Shown here: in pieces, positions 44,391 through 53,995 of the stretch
Numbering within the stretch: the first letter of the stretch is position 1
How the letters are laid out: each line of letters starts with the position of its first letter
Origin: an uncultured Anaeromyxobacter sp.
GTDB taxonomy: Bacteria > Myxococcota > Myxococcia > Myxococcales > Anaeromyxobacteraceae
Length of the DNA: 64,000 nt
Reading direction: 5' to 3'
Assembly (NCBI GenBank): GCA_903855945.1
Contig: CAIOAK010000204.1
Coordinates: forward strand, 1-64,000
The notes under the pieces: model-generated
The model's input: only the letters and a program-made list of their open reading frames with translations
Told to the model about the DNA's origin: nothing
Database searches by the model: none
Program-made: the position numbers and the translations under genes

Positions 44391-47282
44391 CTACGCCAGG
44401 ATGGCCTTCAGGTACTCGGCGGTGCGGCTCCGCCGCTCCCGCTCGACCGCCTTCGGATCGACGGCGACGAACTTCTCGTCGGGCGTCACCTTGAAGAGCG
44501 GCTGTCCCTTCTGGACGATGGTGCCGTCGGGGCCGGTCTGGATGATCTTGTCGACCGTGCCCGAGAACGCCGCACGGACGGTGTTGAACATCTTCATCAC
44601 CTCGATGATGTAGAGCGGCTGCCCCTTCTCGAAGTGCATGCCCTCGTGGACGAAGGCCGGCTTGCCGGGGGCCTCCTGGGCGTAGAACATGCCGCCGCAC
44701 ATCGACACGATCTCGTCGGCCTTGGTGGACGGCGGAGGCACCAGCACCTTCTTCATGCGGGCCTGCAGGTCGGGGTCGGAGAGATAGGCCGGGATGGTGA
44801 CGTCCAGGTCCTCCTCCACCCGGAAGTCGAAGAACTTCACCTGCTCGGCGAGCATGAAGAGGAGCCCGAGGAGCTCGTTACCCGCCTCGTAGCCCTCGTG
44901 CGCCGCGCGGATCCGGCCCCAGGCCTCGGCGTCGTAGCCGCCCTGCGGAGCCTCGTTCCCCAGGATCTCGTTCAGCTTCCAGAACTCCTGCTTGTCGAGC
45001 GCGAAGGTCTTCCGGAGCTCCTGGTAGAAGCGGATCGACTTCTGCAGCAGCTCATGGTCGTGCAGCCAGATCACCTCGGCCGCCGGCGCCTTCGGGTCGA
45101 AGCCCATGTTCAGGTAGTCGTAGGTGTCGTGGAGGACGCCGAGCGGGTTGCGGATCCAGACCATCTTGCCGTTCCGGATCTCGTAGTTCTGCCGGTTGAG
45201 GGAGAGCCACCCGGAGAAGAGGTGCGGGTCCTCGAGGAGCCGCTCCATGGGGCGGGTGAGCAGCGTGCCCTTGCGGTCGAGCACCTCGTTCACGGCCTTG
45301 ATCGCGGAAGGGTCGTCGGGGAAGTCGGCGGCCGCCTTCTTCGCGTAGTGCTTCTTCATCTCCCCGAAGGCGAAGACGAGGTCGAGCTTGTTCGCCTCGT
45401 CCTTCAGCTGCCCGACGAGCGTCAGGTAGGGCACCACGAAGCGCGTGGTGGGCTTGGCCATCACGTTGTGACCGATGAACCAGTTCACGAGTCCGTAGTG
45501 GAACTCGAGGTTCGTGGCGAGCTGCACGCCGCGCAGGCTGGTGCGGGAGATCACCTCGGAGAGCCGCTGGTAGCTCTCCAGCCGGTCGGTGCCCCGGGTG
45601 AGGAGCAGCGCGATGTTGGAGTCGTAGGCGCCCGCCACCCGGTAGCGCATGAACATCCCGGTGTCGGGGTTCACCAGGCTGATGCCCTGGTCGTCCCGGA
45701 TCTCCCCGTCGATGGGCTTCGACCAGAAGCGGATCACGCCGCCGGCGTGGGGCGACAGCGAGGCGTCGGTGGCGTTGAGCCGGGCCTCGGCCGAGGCGCC
45801 GAAGCGGGGCACCCGGGTGGGCTTGGGCAGCCGCTTCTTGTGGTGGGCGAGCAGCGCCATGGCCTCCACGAGCGACTCGACGACGAAGGAATCCTTCGGG
45901 TCTTCGGGGTTGGTGAACTTCATGCTGTAGCAGAGCTCGGTGACCCGGTGCTCCACCTGGATGCGGGTGTTCACCTCCATGAAGTAGTAGCGATCCCGAT
46001 CGACGATGCACTCGAAGGTGGACGCCGAGTCGAGCCCCACCGCCGCGCCGAAGCGGGCCGCGTCGTCCTCCATGCGCCGGAGGATCTCGAGGTCGGTGAC
46101 GAGCGACTTCGCCTCCGCCGTCCGGCCGGCCGCCTTGGCGGCGGCGATGGCGGCCGCCAGCCCCTCCTGGGTCACCGAGATCTCGAGCAGCTTCTGCTCG
46201 TGCATCTGCAGCGAGCAGTCGCGGCCGCCCAGGGAGATGCACCAGGACCCGTTGCCGAGCAGCTGGATCTCGTTGTGGCGGGTCTGCTCGATGTTGAGCT
46301 CGACGAGGACGTTCTTGTTGTCGCCGACGCCGTTCGCCTTCACCTCGTTCAGGACCTCGCGAACGAGCGTCGGGGCCTCGGCGGCCGCCTCGGCGATGGC
46401 CCGCGCGTCGGGGTCCTTCATGGTGAGCAGCATCCCGCCCAGGATGCGCTGCCCCTTCCCGCCGCCACCGCCGATGGCCTTGATGCGCACGCGGCTGGCC
46501 GGGTACTTCGTGAACATGTCCTCCACCTCGCGCCGGACCTGCTCGCCCAGCTCGTCGATGGTGTAGAGGTCGATGCCCTTGGCGTAGGAGGCCATGAGCA
46601 CCACGTCGGCCACCTCCACGAGTGGCCGCTTCTCGTCGGAGAGCACCTTCGGGTCCACGGCCAGCTGCTTCGACTCGGCCAGGGCGCGGAGCTGCTTCAG
46701 CGTGGGGTAGCGGGAGAGCAGCGTGCGCGCGGTGACGTCGTTGATGCCGGGGGTGACCGAGACTTTCACCTCGAGTGCAGTGCGCTTCGCCTCGTCCTTC
46801 TTGCCGGCGCGGGCCTGGGTCCTCGAGTTGGGGCCGATGAACTTGAGGCCGGCCTTCTCGATGGTGGCCACGAACTCCTCGTCCTCGGCCATGAACCCGT
46901 ACCCGGCGAAGACCGAGTCGTAGCCGTTGTCGTGCGCGATCTGGACGATCTGCTGCATGCGCTCGACGCGCTCCTCCTTGCTGGCGCCCGAGTAGTCGGG
47001 AACCCGGTGGACCCGCCGGTTGTCGGCGAGCTGGCGCAGCTCGGGGGCGAGGGCGTTGGGATAGACGATGGAGTCCTTCTCGGAGAGGAGGATCCCGAAG
47101 TGGGTGATCCCCATCTCCTCGAACACGTCCATGGCCTCCTTGCGGATGGGGCCTCGACAGACGATGAGGGGCTTCAGGTCCTGGCAGGCGAAGCTGCGGA
47201 CCCAGGGGGAGGGGGACTTGCCCAGCCGCCGGTCGCGGTGGATGAGCGGGTTGTTCCGGTAGAGGTCTTGGGTGGCGGCCAT
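44391..47282 (-). CDS. biotin carboxylase/biotin carrier subunit of acyl-CoA carboxylase, long form
   Basis: A 963-residue protein combining biotin carboxylase and biotin carrier. An N-terminal domain (KPLIVCRGPIRKEAMDVFEEMGI ... FAGYGFMAEDEEFV ... FIGPNS) leads to an ATP-grasp region with IKAIGGGGGKGQRI and the signature YYFMEVNTRIQVEHRVTEL. About 250 residues of a middle domain follow. The C-terminal carrier domain has EVMKMFNTV, with Lys897 the biotin site. Ordinary acyl-CoA carboxylase alpha subunits are about 650 residues, so the middle region is extra. It is cotranscribed with the carboxyltransferase upstream (39-base gap). Substrate (acetyl-, propionyl- or other acyl-CoA) cannot be set from sequence. 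It contains a dispersed palindrome at 46765. Confidence 0.9.
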   Translation of the reverse strand: MAATQDLYRNNPLIHRDRRLGKSPSPWVRSFACQDLKPLIVCRGPIRKEAMDVFEEMGITHFGILLSEKDSIVYPNALAPELRQLADNRRVHRVPDYSGASKEERVERMQQIVQIAHDNGYDSVFAGYGFMAEDEEFVATIEKAGLKFIGPNSRTQARAGKKDEAKRTALEVKVSVTPGINDVTARTLLSRYPTLKQLRALAESKQLAVDPKVLSDEKRPLVEVADVVLMASYAKGIDLYTIDELGEQVRREVEDMFTKYPASRVRIKAIGGGGGKGQRILGGMLLTMKDPDARAIAEAAAEAPTLVREVLNEVKANGVGDNKNVLVELNIEQTRHNEIQLLGNGSWCISLGGRDCSLQMHEQKLLEISVTQEGLAAAIAAAKAAGRTAEAKSLVTDLEILRRMEDDAARFGAAVGLDSASTFECIVDRDRYYFMEVNTRIQVEHRVTELCYSMKFTNPEDPKDSFVVESLVEAMALLAHHKKRLPKPTRVPRFGASAEARLNATDASLSPHAGGVIRFWSKPIDGEIRDDQGISLVNPDTGMFMRYRVAGAYDSNIALLLTRGTDRLESYQRLSEVISRTSLRGVQLATNLEFHYGLVNWFIGHNVMAKPTTRFVVPYLTLVGQLKDEANKLDLVFAFGEMKKHYAKKAAADFPDDPSAIKAVNEVLDRKGTLLTRPMERLLEDPHLFSGWLSLNRQNYEIRNGKMVWIRNPLGVLHDTYDYLNMGFDPKAPAAEVIWLHDHELLQKSIRFYQELRKTFALDKQEFWKLNEILGNEAPQGGYDAEAWGRIRAAHEGYEAGNELLGLLFMLAEQVKFFDFRVEEDLDVTIPAYLSDPDLQARMKKVLVPPPSTKADEIVSMCGGMFYAQEAPGKPAFVHEGMHFEKGQPLYIIEVMKMFNTVRAAFSGTVDKIIQTGPDGTIVQKGQPLFKVTPDEKFVAVDPKAVERERRSRTAEYLKAILA
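46765..46779. repeat. dispersed palindrome copy (10/12)
   Basis: TTCACC-TCG-AGTGCA inside the carboxylase gene. The coding strand reads ACT GCA CTC GAG GTG AAA, with ACT, GCA and AAA rare here. Confidence 0.68.
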
Positions 47283-47321
47283 CGTGGAATCTCCGGTGTC
47301 GGGCGGTCGGTGGGTGGCTGC

Positions 47322-49046
47322 CTAGTGGAACTCGCGCTGCGGGCCGGTCATCGGCGACGGCTTGTAGTGCCGGAGCATGAAGTGGAGGTTCTTGCCCAGC
47401 ACCTCGCGCAGGTCCGTCGGCATGACGAGCGAGGAGATGGAGCCGAGCGCCAGGCCCTCCTTCGGGTTCATGAGCTCCTTCTCGTAGCGCTTGTTGAGCG
47501 CGGCCTCCTGCTGCTTCAGCCAGTCCACGGCCTCCTTCTCCGCATCCTTCTTGGCCTGCGGGCCCTCCATGCCGGCGGCGGTTCGGGCGGCCACGCCCTT
47601 CTTCACCAGGTCGGCTGCGCCGGCGCGGATCTTGCGGAGCTCGTCCTTGTAGACGAACTCCTTGCCGGCCGGCCCCATCACGGCGAGGCGCGTGGTGGGG
47701 AGCGCGAGCACGAGGTCCGCGCCGGTGGGGTAGTTGTTGTAGGAGGCGTAGGCGCCGCCGAAGGCGTTGCGCAGGATGAGGAGGATGCGGGGCGTGCGCA
47801 CGTCCACGATGGAGTCGAGCATGGAGCGGCCGGCCTGCACGATGCCGCGGGCCTCCTGCTCGCGACCGGGCAGGAAGCCGGTGGTGTCCTCCATGAAGAT
47901 GATGGGGATGTTGTAGATGTTGCAGAAGCGCACGAACCTGGCGATCTTCACGGCCGAGTCGCAGTCGATCTGGCCCGAGCCCACGGCGCTGTTGTTGGCC
48001 ACGAAGCCCACCACGTGCCCGCCCAGCCGGCCGAAGGCGGTGACCGCCTCCTTGGCGCGCTCGGGCTGCAGCTCGAAGTAGTCCCCGTAGTCGCAGATCT
48101 GCTGGATGATGATCGACACGTCGAACGGGGTGTTGAACCCGGTCGAGGAGTTGAAGGCCTTCTTGAGCAGCGTGTTGATCTCCCAGGTCTTCCGGTCGAG
48201 CGGGTCGGTCGTCTCCTGGTAGGGGGCCATCACCGAGTTGTTGTCGGGGATGTAGGCGAGCAGACGGACCGCCTGGCGCAGCGCCGCCAGCTCGTCACCC
48301 ACGGTGAGGTCGGCCACGCCCGAGTTGCCGTGGACCTTGGGACCGCCCAGCTCCTCGGGGGTGATGTCCTCGCCCAGCACCGACTTCACCACGCCCGGCC
48401 CGGTGAGGCCGAAGAAGGTGTCGGCCGGCTGGATGACGAAGCTGCCCTGGCGCGGCAGGTAGGAGCCCCCGCCGGCGTTGAAGCCGAACATGCACATGAT
48501 GGAGGGGACCACGCCGCTGATCTTGCGCAGCGCCGTGAAGGCCTCGGCGTACCCGTCCAGACCGCCCACGCCGGCGGGCACGAAGGCGCCGGCCGAGTCG
48601 TTCATGCCGAGGAGGGGAATGCCCCGCTCCCCGGCGAGCCGGAAGAGCTTGGCGAGCTTGGTGCCGTTGGTGGCGTCCATGGACCCGGCACGCACCGTGA
48701 AATCGTGGCCGTAGACCGCCACGTCGCGCCCGCCGATGTTCATCACCACGGTCACGAGCGAGGCGCCGTCGAGGTTCTTGCCCCAGTTCTGGAAGAGGAC
48801 GATGGGGTCCTTGTCGGAGAGCACCCGGAGCCGTTCCCAGACCGTCATGCGCTTCTTGAAGTGCTGCTTCTCGATCTGGTCGATGGCGACCGAGCGGATG
48901 GGGCGCTGGATCAGGTCCCATCCCTCCTTCATCGCCTCCTCGTAGGCGCCCGTGGCACGTACGATCTCGCCGGGGATGTTGAACTCCACCTTCTCGACGG
49001 GATCGAGCGGGTTGACGAGCGTCGGCTTCACGGGGCGCTTGGACAT
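47322..49046 (-). CDS. acyl-CoA carboxylase carboxyltransferase subunit
   Basis: A 574-residue carboxyltransferase of the AccD/PccB/MmdA family, moving CO2 from carboxybiotin to an acyl-CoA. The N-terminal half has [29 protein letters not shown] and the oxyanion-hole region [20 protein letters not shown]. The C-terminal half has [20 protein letters not shown] and [29 protein letters not shown] 49046 begins the gene, the first of the carboxylase pair, preceded by a plausible promoter with an inverted repeat. It is divergent from the liv operon. With the 963-residue partner it makes a complete biotin-dependent carboxylase; pairing with liv genes hints at branched-chain or propionyl-CoA metabolism (inference). 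Confidence 0.94.
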   Translation of the reverse strand: MSKRPVKPTLVNPLDPVEKVEFNIPGEIVRATGAYEEAMKEGWDLIQRPIRSVAIDQIEKQHFKKRMTVWERLRVLSDKDPIVLFQNWGKNLDGASLVTVVMNIGGRDVAVYGHDFTVRAGSMDATNGTKLAKLFRLAGERGIPLLGMNDSAGAFVPAGVGGLDGYAEAFTALRKISGVVPSIMCMFGFNAGGGSYLPRQGSFVIQPADTFFGLTGPGVVKSVLGEDITPEELGGPKVHGNSGVADLTVGDELAALRQAVRLLAYIPDNNSVMAPYQETTDPLDRKTWEINTLLKKAFNSSTGFNTPFDVSIIIQQICDYGDYFELQPERAKEAVTAFGRLGGHVVGFVANNSAVGSGQIDCDSAVKIARFVRFCNIYNIPIIFMEDTTGFLPGREQEARGIVQAGRSMLDSIVDVRTPRILLILRNAFGGAYASYNNYPTGADLVLALPTTRLAVMGPAGKEFVYKDELRKIRAGAADLVKKGVAARTAAGMEGPQAKKDAEKEAVDWLKQQEAALNKRYEKELMNPKEGLALGSISSLVMPTDLREVLGKNLHFMLRHYKPSPMTGPQREFH

Positions 49047-49103
49047 GGGGCTCGGGACCTCCGGAACGCGGGGGGATCTCGGGGAACGGAAAAAGGGATG
49101 CGG

Positions 49104-49132
49104 ATTGTGACTTGCCGCGCGAATGGCGGCAA
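49104..49132 (-). promoter_or_regulatory. candidate promoter with embedded inverted repeat, carboxylase operon
   Basis: On the minus strand a -35-like TTGCCG (49127-49132) and a -10-like CACAAT (49104-49109) are separated by exactly 17 bases, each matching 4 of 6 consensus bases. Perfect arms CTTGCCGC/GCGGCAAG (49111-49118 and 49126-49133, 7-base loop) overlap the spacer and the -35, an arrangement expected of a repressor operator. Confidence 0.5.
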
Positions 49133-49170
49133 GGACTTCGCGCCGGATTTTACAGGCTCGCATGACGCGT

Positions 49171-49188
49171 CGCGCCGTGATCGGCGCG
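49171..49188. promoter_or_regulatory. second inverted repeat in carboxylase/liv divergent region
   Basis: Arms CGCGCCG and CGGCGCG with a 4-base centre (TGAT), about 50 bases before the livG start and 60 bases from the first repeat. It could be an operator for the liv side or a leader hairpin. The 192-base region holds no gene. Confidence 0.35.
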
Positions 49189-49238
49189 AGATCCATCACT
49201 AGGATTCCCCCGCCGCACCGATTCCAGGGAAGGAGCGC

Positions 49239-50042
49239 ATGGCGGAGATACCGGTCGCGACGACCGAGGACCGGGACATCCTGTGCGTCGAGGGGCTCTC
49301 GCTCTCCTTCGGAGGCCTGGCCGCGCTCACGGCGGTCGATCTCTCGGTGCGGGCGGGCTCCATCACCGGGATCATCGGCCCGAACGGCGCGGGGAAGACG
49401 AGCCTCTTGAACTGCATCTCCGGCTTCTACAAGCCGCAGAGCGGGCGGGTCTCCTTCGACGGGAGGGACGTGAGCCGCGTGGCGCCCGACCGGCGCGCCG
49501 CCCTGGGCATCGGCCGGACCTTCCAGAACGTGGCCCTCTTCGAGGGCATGAGCGTGCTCGACAACGTGAAGCTGGGCGCCCACGCGCGGCTGCGCTCCGG
49601 GATCCTCGCCACGATGGCGATGACGCCGGGGGCACGCCGCGAGGAGATGCGGCTGCGCGAGGAGGTCGAGAACGAGGTGCTCGACTTCCTGGAGATGGAG
49701 CACCTGCGCCACCGCACCGTGGGCAGCCTCGCCTACGGCCTCCAGAAGCGGGTCGACCTGGCCCGCGCGCTCGCCATGCGTCCGCGCGTGCTGCTCCTCG
49801 ACGAGCCGGTGGCGGGCATGAACGAGGAGGAGACCGAGGACATGGCCCGATTCATCCTGGACGTGCAGGAGGAGCGGGGCGTCACGGTGGTCCTCATCGA
49901 GCACGACATGGGGGTGGTCATGGACCTCTGCGACCGCATCGCCGTGCTCTCCTTCGGGGAGCGCATCGCGCTGGGCACGCCCGCCGAGATCGCCTGCCAC
50001 CCCGAGGTGATCCGGGCCTACCTCGGCGAGGAGGCGGCGTGA
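49239..50042 (+). CDS. livG: branched-chain amino acid/amide ABC transporter ATPase LivG
   Basis: A 267-residue ATPase of a HAAT-type importer. Walker A is [16 protein letters not shown], the family-specific [19 protein letters not shown] follows, and [31 protein letters not shown] covers signature and Walker B. The C-terminal [19 protein letters not shown] is typical of LivG. SD AGGGAAGGAGC precedes ATG 49239. First of six coupled genes livG-H-M-K-F-acs. Its stop overlaps livH (GTGA). Substrate might be branched-chain amino acids, amides or other short carboxylates. Confidence 0.94.
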   Translation: MAEIPVATTEDRDILCVEGLSLSFGGLAALTAVDLSVRAGSITGIIGPNGAGKTSLLNCISGFYKPQSGRVSFDGRDVSRVAPDRRAALGIGRTFQNVALFEGMSVLDNVKLGAHARLRSGILATMAMTPGARREEMRLREEVENEVLDFLEMEHLRHRTVGSLAYGLQKRVDLARALAMRPRVLLLDEPVAGMNEEETEDMARFILDVQEERGVTVVLIEHDMGVVMDLCDRIAVLSFGERIALGTPAEIACHPEVIRAYLGEEAA

Positions 50043-50938
50043 GCGAGGGGCTCGTCCACCTCCTGCAGCTGCTCGTCTCCGGTGTGGTCACCGGTGGCAT
50101 CTACGCGCTCGTCGCCATGGGATTCGTGGTGGTCTACAAGGCCACCCACGTCATCAACTTCGCCACCGGCGAGTTCATGATGCTCGGGGCCTTCTTCGCC
50201 TGGACCGCCATGAGCGCGCTGTCGGCCCCCTTCGCGGTGGCGCTCGTGGCGGCGCTGCTCGCCTCCGCCCTGCTCGGCATGGCCACCGAGCGGCTCGTGC
50301 TCCGACCGCTCCTCGGGCAGCGCACCATCTCGGTGATCATGGTCACCATCGGGCTGGCCGCCATCTTCAAGGGCCTGGCCCAGATCGTCTGGTCGGGGGA
50401 CTACCGCTCCTATCCCGCCATCTTCCCGCGGGCGCCGATCGCGCTCGGTCCGCTGCTCCTCCCCTCCCGGCAGTTCTATCCGTTCCTCATCGCGCTGGCC
50501 GCCATCGCGCTGGTGGGGCTCGGCTTCCGCTTCACCCGCACCGGCACCGCCATGCGGGCCACCGCCGACGACCAGATGGCGGCCTTCGGGATGGGCATCG
50601 ACATCCGGCGCGTCTTCTCCCTCTCCTGGAGCCTGGCGGCGATGACCGCCGCCGTGGCCGGCGTGGTGGTGGGGATCATCGGCGGCATCAGCCCGCAGCT
50701 CGGCGCCATCGGGCTGCGCACCTTCCCGGTGGTGATCCTGGGCGGGCTCGACAGCATCGGGGGCGCGCTCCTCGGGGGGGTGGTCATCGGCGTCCTCGAG
50801 AACCTGGCCGGCGGCTACGTCGACCCGCTGCTCGACGGCGCCTCGCTGAAGGAGGTCGTCCCCTTCGTGGTGCTGGTGCTCACCCTCATGGTCCGCCCCT
50901 ACGGCCTCTTCGGCACGCGGGAGGTGGAGCGGCTCTGA
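50039..50938 (+). CDS. livH: branched-chain amino acid ABC transporter permease LivH
   Basis: A 299-residue inner-membrane permease with about eight helices. The N-terminal [37 protein letters not shown] is diagnostic of LivH, and the coupling loop reads [23 protein letters not shown] re-entrant [17 protein letters not shown] follows. Start GTG 50039 overlaps livG. It works as a heterodimer with LivM. Confidence 0.94.
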   Translation: MSEGLVHLLQLLVSGVVTGGIYALVAMGFVVVYKATHVINFATGEFMMLGAFFAWTAMSALSAPFAVALVAALLASALLGMATERLVLRPLLGQRTISVIMVTIGLAAIFKGLAQIVWSGDYRSYPAIFPRAPIALGPLLLPSRQFYPFLIALAAIALVGLGFRFTRTGTAMRATADDQMAAFGMGIDIRRVFSLSWSLAAMTAAVAGVVVGIIGGISPQLGAIGLRTFPVVILGGLDSIGGALLGGVVIGVLENLAGGYVDPLLDGASLKEVVPFVVLVLTLMVRPYGLFGTREVERL

Positions 50939-50953
50939 CCGCCCCGGAACCAC

Positions 50954-51997
50954 GTGCTCATCGGGAACTACAAGGAGACCTACGCCGCGGACGAGGCCAT
51001 CCTCCGCACGCCCGCCACCCGGGTCTGGACGGTGGTGGCGCTGGGGGCGGCGCTCGCCTTCCCGTTCCTGGCCGGCGACTACCTGCTCTACCTCGTCAAC
51101 CTCATGGGCGTCCTCGCCATCGGCGCGCTGGGCCTGAACATCCTCATCGGGTTCACCGGGCAGATCTCGCTGGGGCACGCCGCCTTCATGGGCATCGGCG
51201 CCTACGGCACCGCCATCCTGGCCTCCCGCTTCGGCCTGCCCTTCTGGATCACCATCCCGGCCGGGGGCGCGCTGGCCTGCGCGGGCGGGATGGTCGTGGG
51301 CGTTCCTTCACTGAGAGTGAAAGGCCTCTACCTGGCCATCGCCACGCTGGCGGCCCAGGTCATCCTGGAATGGGTCTTCACGAACTGGACGTCGGTGACC
51401 GGCGGCATCCGGGGCATCAACGTGGCGCCCGCCTCGATCCTGGGCTTCCCGCTCGACACCGACACCCGCATCTACTTCCTCATCCTGGGGGTGGCGGTCC
51501 TCCACTTCGTGCTCGCCACCAACCTGCGCCGCTCCCGATGGGGGCGGGCCTTCGTGGCCGTGCGCGACCGGGACGTGGCCGCCGAGATCGTGGGCGTGAA
51601 CCTCTTCCGGACCAAGATCCTCTCCTTCATGGTCTCGTCCTACTACGCGGGGATCGCCGGCGGCCTGTGGGTCTACTTCACCAAGGTGCTCACCCCGGAG
51701 AACTTCCCGCTCTCCCTCTCCATCCAGTTCCTGGCCATCGTCATCGTGGGCGGCCTGGGCTCCATCCCGGGAACGGTCTACGGCACGGTCTTCATGACGC
51801 TGGTGCCGGAGATGCTCAAGGCGGGGACGGGGCTGGTGCGCGGCGTCTGGCCGGACGCCCAGTCCTACCTGTTCCCGCTCCGGGACGTGGTCTTCGGCCT
51901 GCTCATCGTCGTCTTCCTGATCTTCGAGCCCCACGGGCTCGCCGAGGTGTGGAACCGCGTGAAGCGGTTCTTCTCGCTGTGGCCGTTCGCGAAGTGA
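50954..51997 (+). CDS. livM: branched-chain amino acid ABC transporter permease LivM
   Basis: A 347-residue inner-membrane permease. Key blocks are LAIGALGLNILIGFTGQISLGHAAFMGIGAYG, SLRVKGLYLAIATLAAQVI, the coupling loop VAVRDRDVAAEIVGVNLFRTKILSF and VGGLGSIPGTVYG. A soluble N-terminal segment of about 25 residues precedes the first helix. The start is GTG 50954, 15 bases after livH. The only perfect copy of the dispersed palindrome (51307) lies in SLRVK, where TCA, AGA and AAA codons appear in a gene that otherwise avoids them. Confidence 0.94.
   Translation: MLIGNYKETYAADEAILRTPATRVWTVVALGAALAFPFLAGDYLLYLVNLMGVLAIGALGLNILIGFTGQISLGHAAFMGIGAYGTAILASRFGLPFWITIPAGGALACAGGMVVGVPSLRVKGLYLAIATLAAQVILEWVFTNWTSVTGGIRGINVAPASILGFPLDTDTRIYFLILGVAVLHFVLATNLRRSRWGRAFVAVRDRDVAAEIVGVNLFRTKILSFMVSSYYAGIAGGLWVYFTKVLTPENFPLSLSIQFLAIVIVGGLGSIPGTVYGTVFMTLVPEMLKAGTGLVRGVWPDAQSYLFPLRDVVFGLLIVVFLIFEPHGLAEVWNRVKRFFSLWPFAK
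51307..51321. repeat. dispersed palindrome, perfect copy (12/12)
   Basis: TTCACT-GAG-AGTGAA in livM, codons TCA CTG AGA GTG AAA. The palindrome extends one more base each way if the spacer is ignored (CTTCACT/AGTGAAA is not perfect), so the core is taken as 6+3+6. Confidence 0.85.
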
Positions 51998-52016
51998 CAC
52001 GAAGGAGGAACCCCGC

Positions 52017-53195
52017 ATGAAGCACACGATCCGATTCTCCGTTCTGCTCCTCGCCGCCCTGGTCGGCCTCGCACCGGCCGCCCGGGCCGCCGACGACGTG
52101 GTCACCGTCGGCGCCTGCCAGCCCATCACCGGCCGGTTCGCCTTCGCCGGGGTGGCCATCAACGCCGGGCTCCAGGACTACCTGAACCTGGCCAACGACA
52201 AGAAGCTCGTCCCGGGCAAGCGCTTCAACTACGTGTACGAGGACTCCGGGTACGACACCGACCGCGCCGTGGCCTGCTTCAAGAAGATGATGGCCCAGCA
52301 CAGCCCGGTCATCATGTACGGCGAGTCCACCGGGCTCGGGAAGGCCATCGCCCCCGAGCTGAACGCCCGCTACAAGGTCCTCTACGCCTCGGCCTCCTTC
52401 TCCAGCGAGCTCGCCGATCCGAAGACCCATCCCTACTCGTTCATCTCCGGGCCGACCTACTCGGACATGTTCGGGATCCTCCTCGAGTACATCGCCCGCA
52501 ACAAGGGCGCGGCGCGCCCCAAGGTCACCTTCTTCTACAGCGACACCGAGTTCGGAAAGGACCCCATCGCCTCGGCGAAGAAGCGGGCCGCCGACCTGGG
52601 CATCGACGTGGTGGGCGAGATCGTCACCAAGGCCGGCGCGGTGGACGTGACGAGCGAGGTGCTCCAGCTCAAGAAGACCAACCCCGACTACGTCATCTTC
52701 CAGGGCTTCGTGCTGGCCCCCATCCCCGAGGTGATCCGCGCCACCAAGGACTTCGGCCTGAAGACCAAGTTCATGGGCACCTTCTGGTCGATGGACAAGA
52801 CCATCATCGACAAGCTCGGCCAGGACGCCGAGGGCTACATGGGCGTGAATCCCTTCGCCTACTACTACGAGGACACGGCCCCGGGCATCGCGGCGATGCG
52901 GGCCTGGAACCAGAAGGCCCACCCGGACGTGAAGTACCAGCCCAACTCCTACATCCAGGGCTGGTTCACCGGGATGGTCTACGTGGAGGCGGTCCGCCGC
53001 GTGGTGGCCTCGGGCAAGCCGGTCACGGGCGAGAACCTGGCCAAGGTCCTCGACACCATCAAGGACTGGGACACCGGCGGGGTCACCGGGAAGGTGACCT
53101 TCACCGAGCACAAGGCCGGCGTGGGGCGCGTCTACCGGGCCAACGCGCAGAAGGGCATCTTCGAACCCGCCTCCGACTGGATCTACGTGAAGTGA
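52017..53195 (+). CDS. livK: branched-chain amino acid ABC transporter substrate-binding protein
   Basis: A 392-residue periplasmic protein with a type I signal peptide (MKHTIRFSVLLLAALVGLAPAARA, then ADDVVTVG). The mature chain has the LivK/AmiC fold blocks VGACQPITGRFAFAGVAINAGLQDYLN, YEDSGYDTDRAVACFKKMM and FFYSDTEFGKDPIASAKKRAADLGIDVV. An SD (GAAGGAGGAACCCC) precedes ATG 52017. Its stop overlaps livF as GTGA. The divergent binding-site residues mean the ligand may be an amide, urea-like compound or carboxylate, not necessarily Leu/Ile/Val. Confidence 0.92.
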   Translation: MKHTIRFSVLLLAALVGLAPAARAADDVVTVGACQPITGRFAFAGVAINAGLQDYLNLANDKKLVPGKRFNYVYEDSGYDTDRAVACFKKMMAQHSPVIMYGESTGLGKAIAPELNARYKVLYASASFSSELADPKTHPYSFISGPTYSDMFGILLEYIARNKGAARPKVTFFYSDTEFGKDPIASAKKRAADLGIDVVGEIVTKAGAVDVTSEVLQLKKTNPDYVIFQGFVLAPIPEVIRATKDFGLKTKFMGTFWSMDKTIIDKLGQDAEGYMGVNPFAYYYEDTAPGIAAMRAWNQKAHPDVKYQPNSYIQGWFTGMVYVEAVRRVVASGKPVTGENLAKVLDTIKDWDTGGVTGKVTFTEHKAGVGRVYRANAQKGIFEPASDWIYVK

Positions 53196-53995
53196 GCCCG
53201 CCTCTCCTCCGCGTGAACAACCTGGAGGTGGTCTACCACCACACCGTCCAGGTGCTGAAGGGACTCTCCCTCTCCGTGCCCGAGGGCGCCATCGTGGCGC
53301 TCCTCGGGTCCAACGGGGCCGGGAAGACCACCACCCTGAAGGCCATCTCCGGTCTCCTGCCGCTCGAGGACGGGGAGATCGTCGACGGGGACGTCGAGTT
53401 CCGCGGAGCCTCCATCGCCGGGAAGCTGCCCCACCGCATCGCCCGGGACGGGCTCTTCCAGGTGATGGAGGGGCGGCGCATCTTCGAGCACCTCACCGTC
53501 GAGGAGAACCTGGAGGTCGCCTCCTACGCGCGCACCGACGGGTCCGACCTCGGCGATTCGCTGCGCAAGGTGTTCCACTACTTCCCGCGCCTGCGGGAGC
53601 GGCGCCGGCAGCTCGGCGGCTACCTCTCCGGCGGCGAGCAGCAGATGCTCGCCATCGGCCGCGCGCTGGTGGCCGGGCCGTCGCTCCTGCTCCTCGACGA
53701 GCCCTCCCTCGGGCTCTCCCCTCTCCTCTGCCAGGAGATCTTCCGCATCATCGAGGCCATCAACAAGGACGAGAAGGTCTCCATCCTGCTCGTGGAGCAG
53801 AACGCCCGCATGGCGCTCGCCATCTCCCGGCACGCCTACATCCTGGAGAACGGCAAGGTGGTCCTGGACGGCCCCTCGGAGCGGCTGCGCGAGGACCGGG
53901 ACGTGCAGGAGTTCTACCTGGGCAGCCGGGCCGGGGGCCGGGGCAGCTACCGGGACGTGAAGCACTACAAGCGGAGGAAGCGTTGGCTCAGCTGA
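53192..53995 (+). CDS. livF: branched-chain amino acid ABC transporter ATPase LivF
   Basis: A 267-residue ATPase: LLGSNGAGKTTTLKAISGLL (Walker A), VMEGRRIFEHLTVEENLEV, YLSGGEQQMLAIGRALVAGPSLLLLDEPSLGLSP (signature and Walker B) and VEQNARMALAISRHAYILENG. A C-terminal extension of about 25 residues rich in Arg/Gly/Lys goes beyond the usual LivF end. The GTG 53192 start overlaps livK. The 3' end overlaps the acyl-CoA synthetase by 13 bases. Confidence 0.94.
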   Translation: MSPPLLRVNNLEVVYHHTVQVLKGLSLSVPEGAIVALLGSNGAGKTTTLKAISGLLPLEDGEIVDGDVEFRGASIAGKLPHRIARDGLFQVMEGRRIFEHLTVEENLEVASYARTDGSDLGDSLRKVFHYFPRLRERRRQLGGYLSGGEQQMLAIGRALVAGPSLLLLDEPSLGLSPLLCQEIFRIIEAINKDEKVSILLVEQNARMALAISRHAYILENGKVVLDGPSERLREDRDVQEFYLGSRAGGRGSYRDVKHYKRRKRWLS

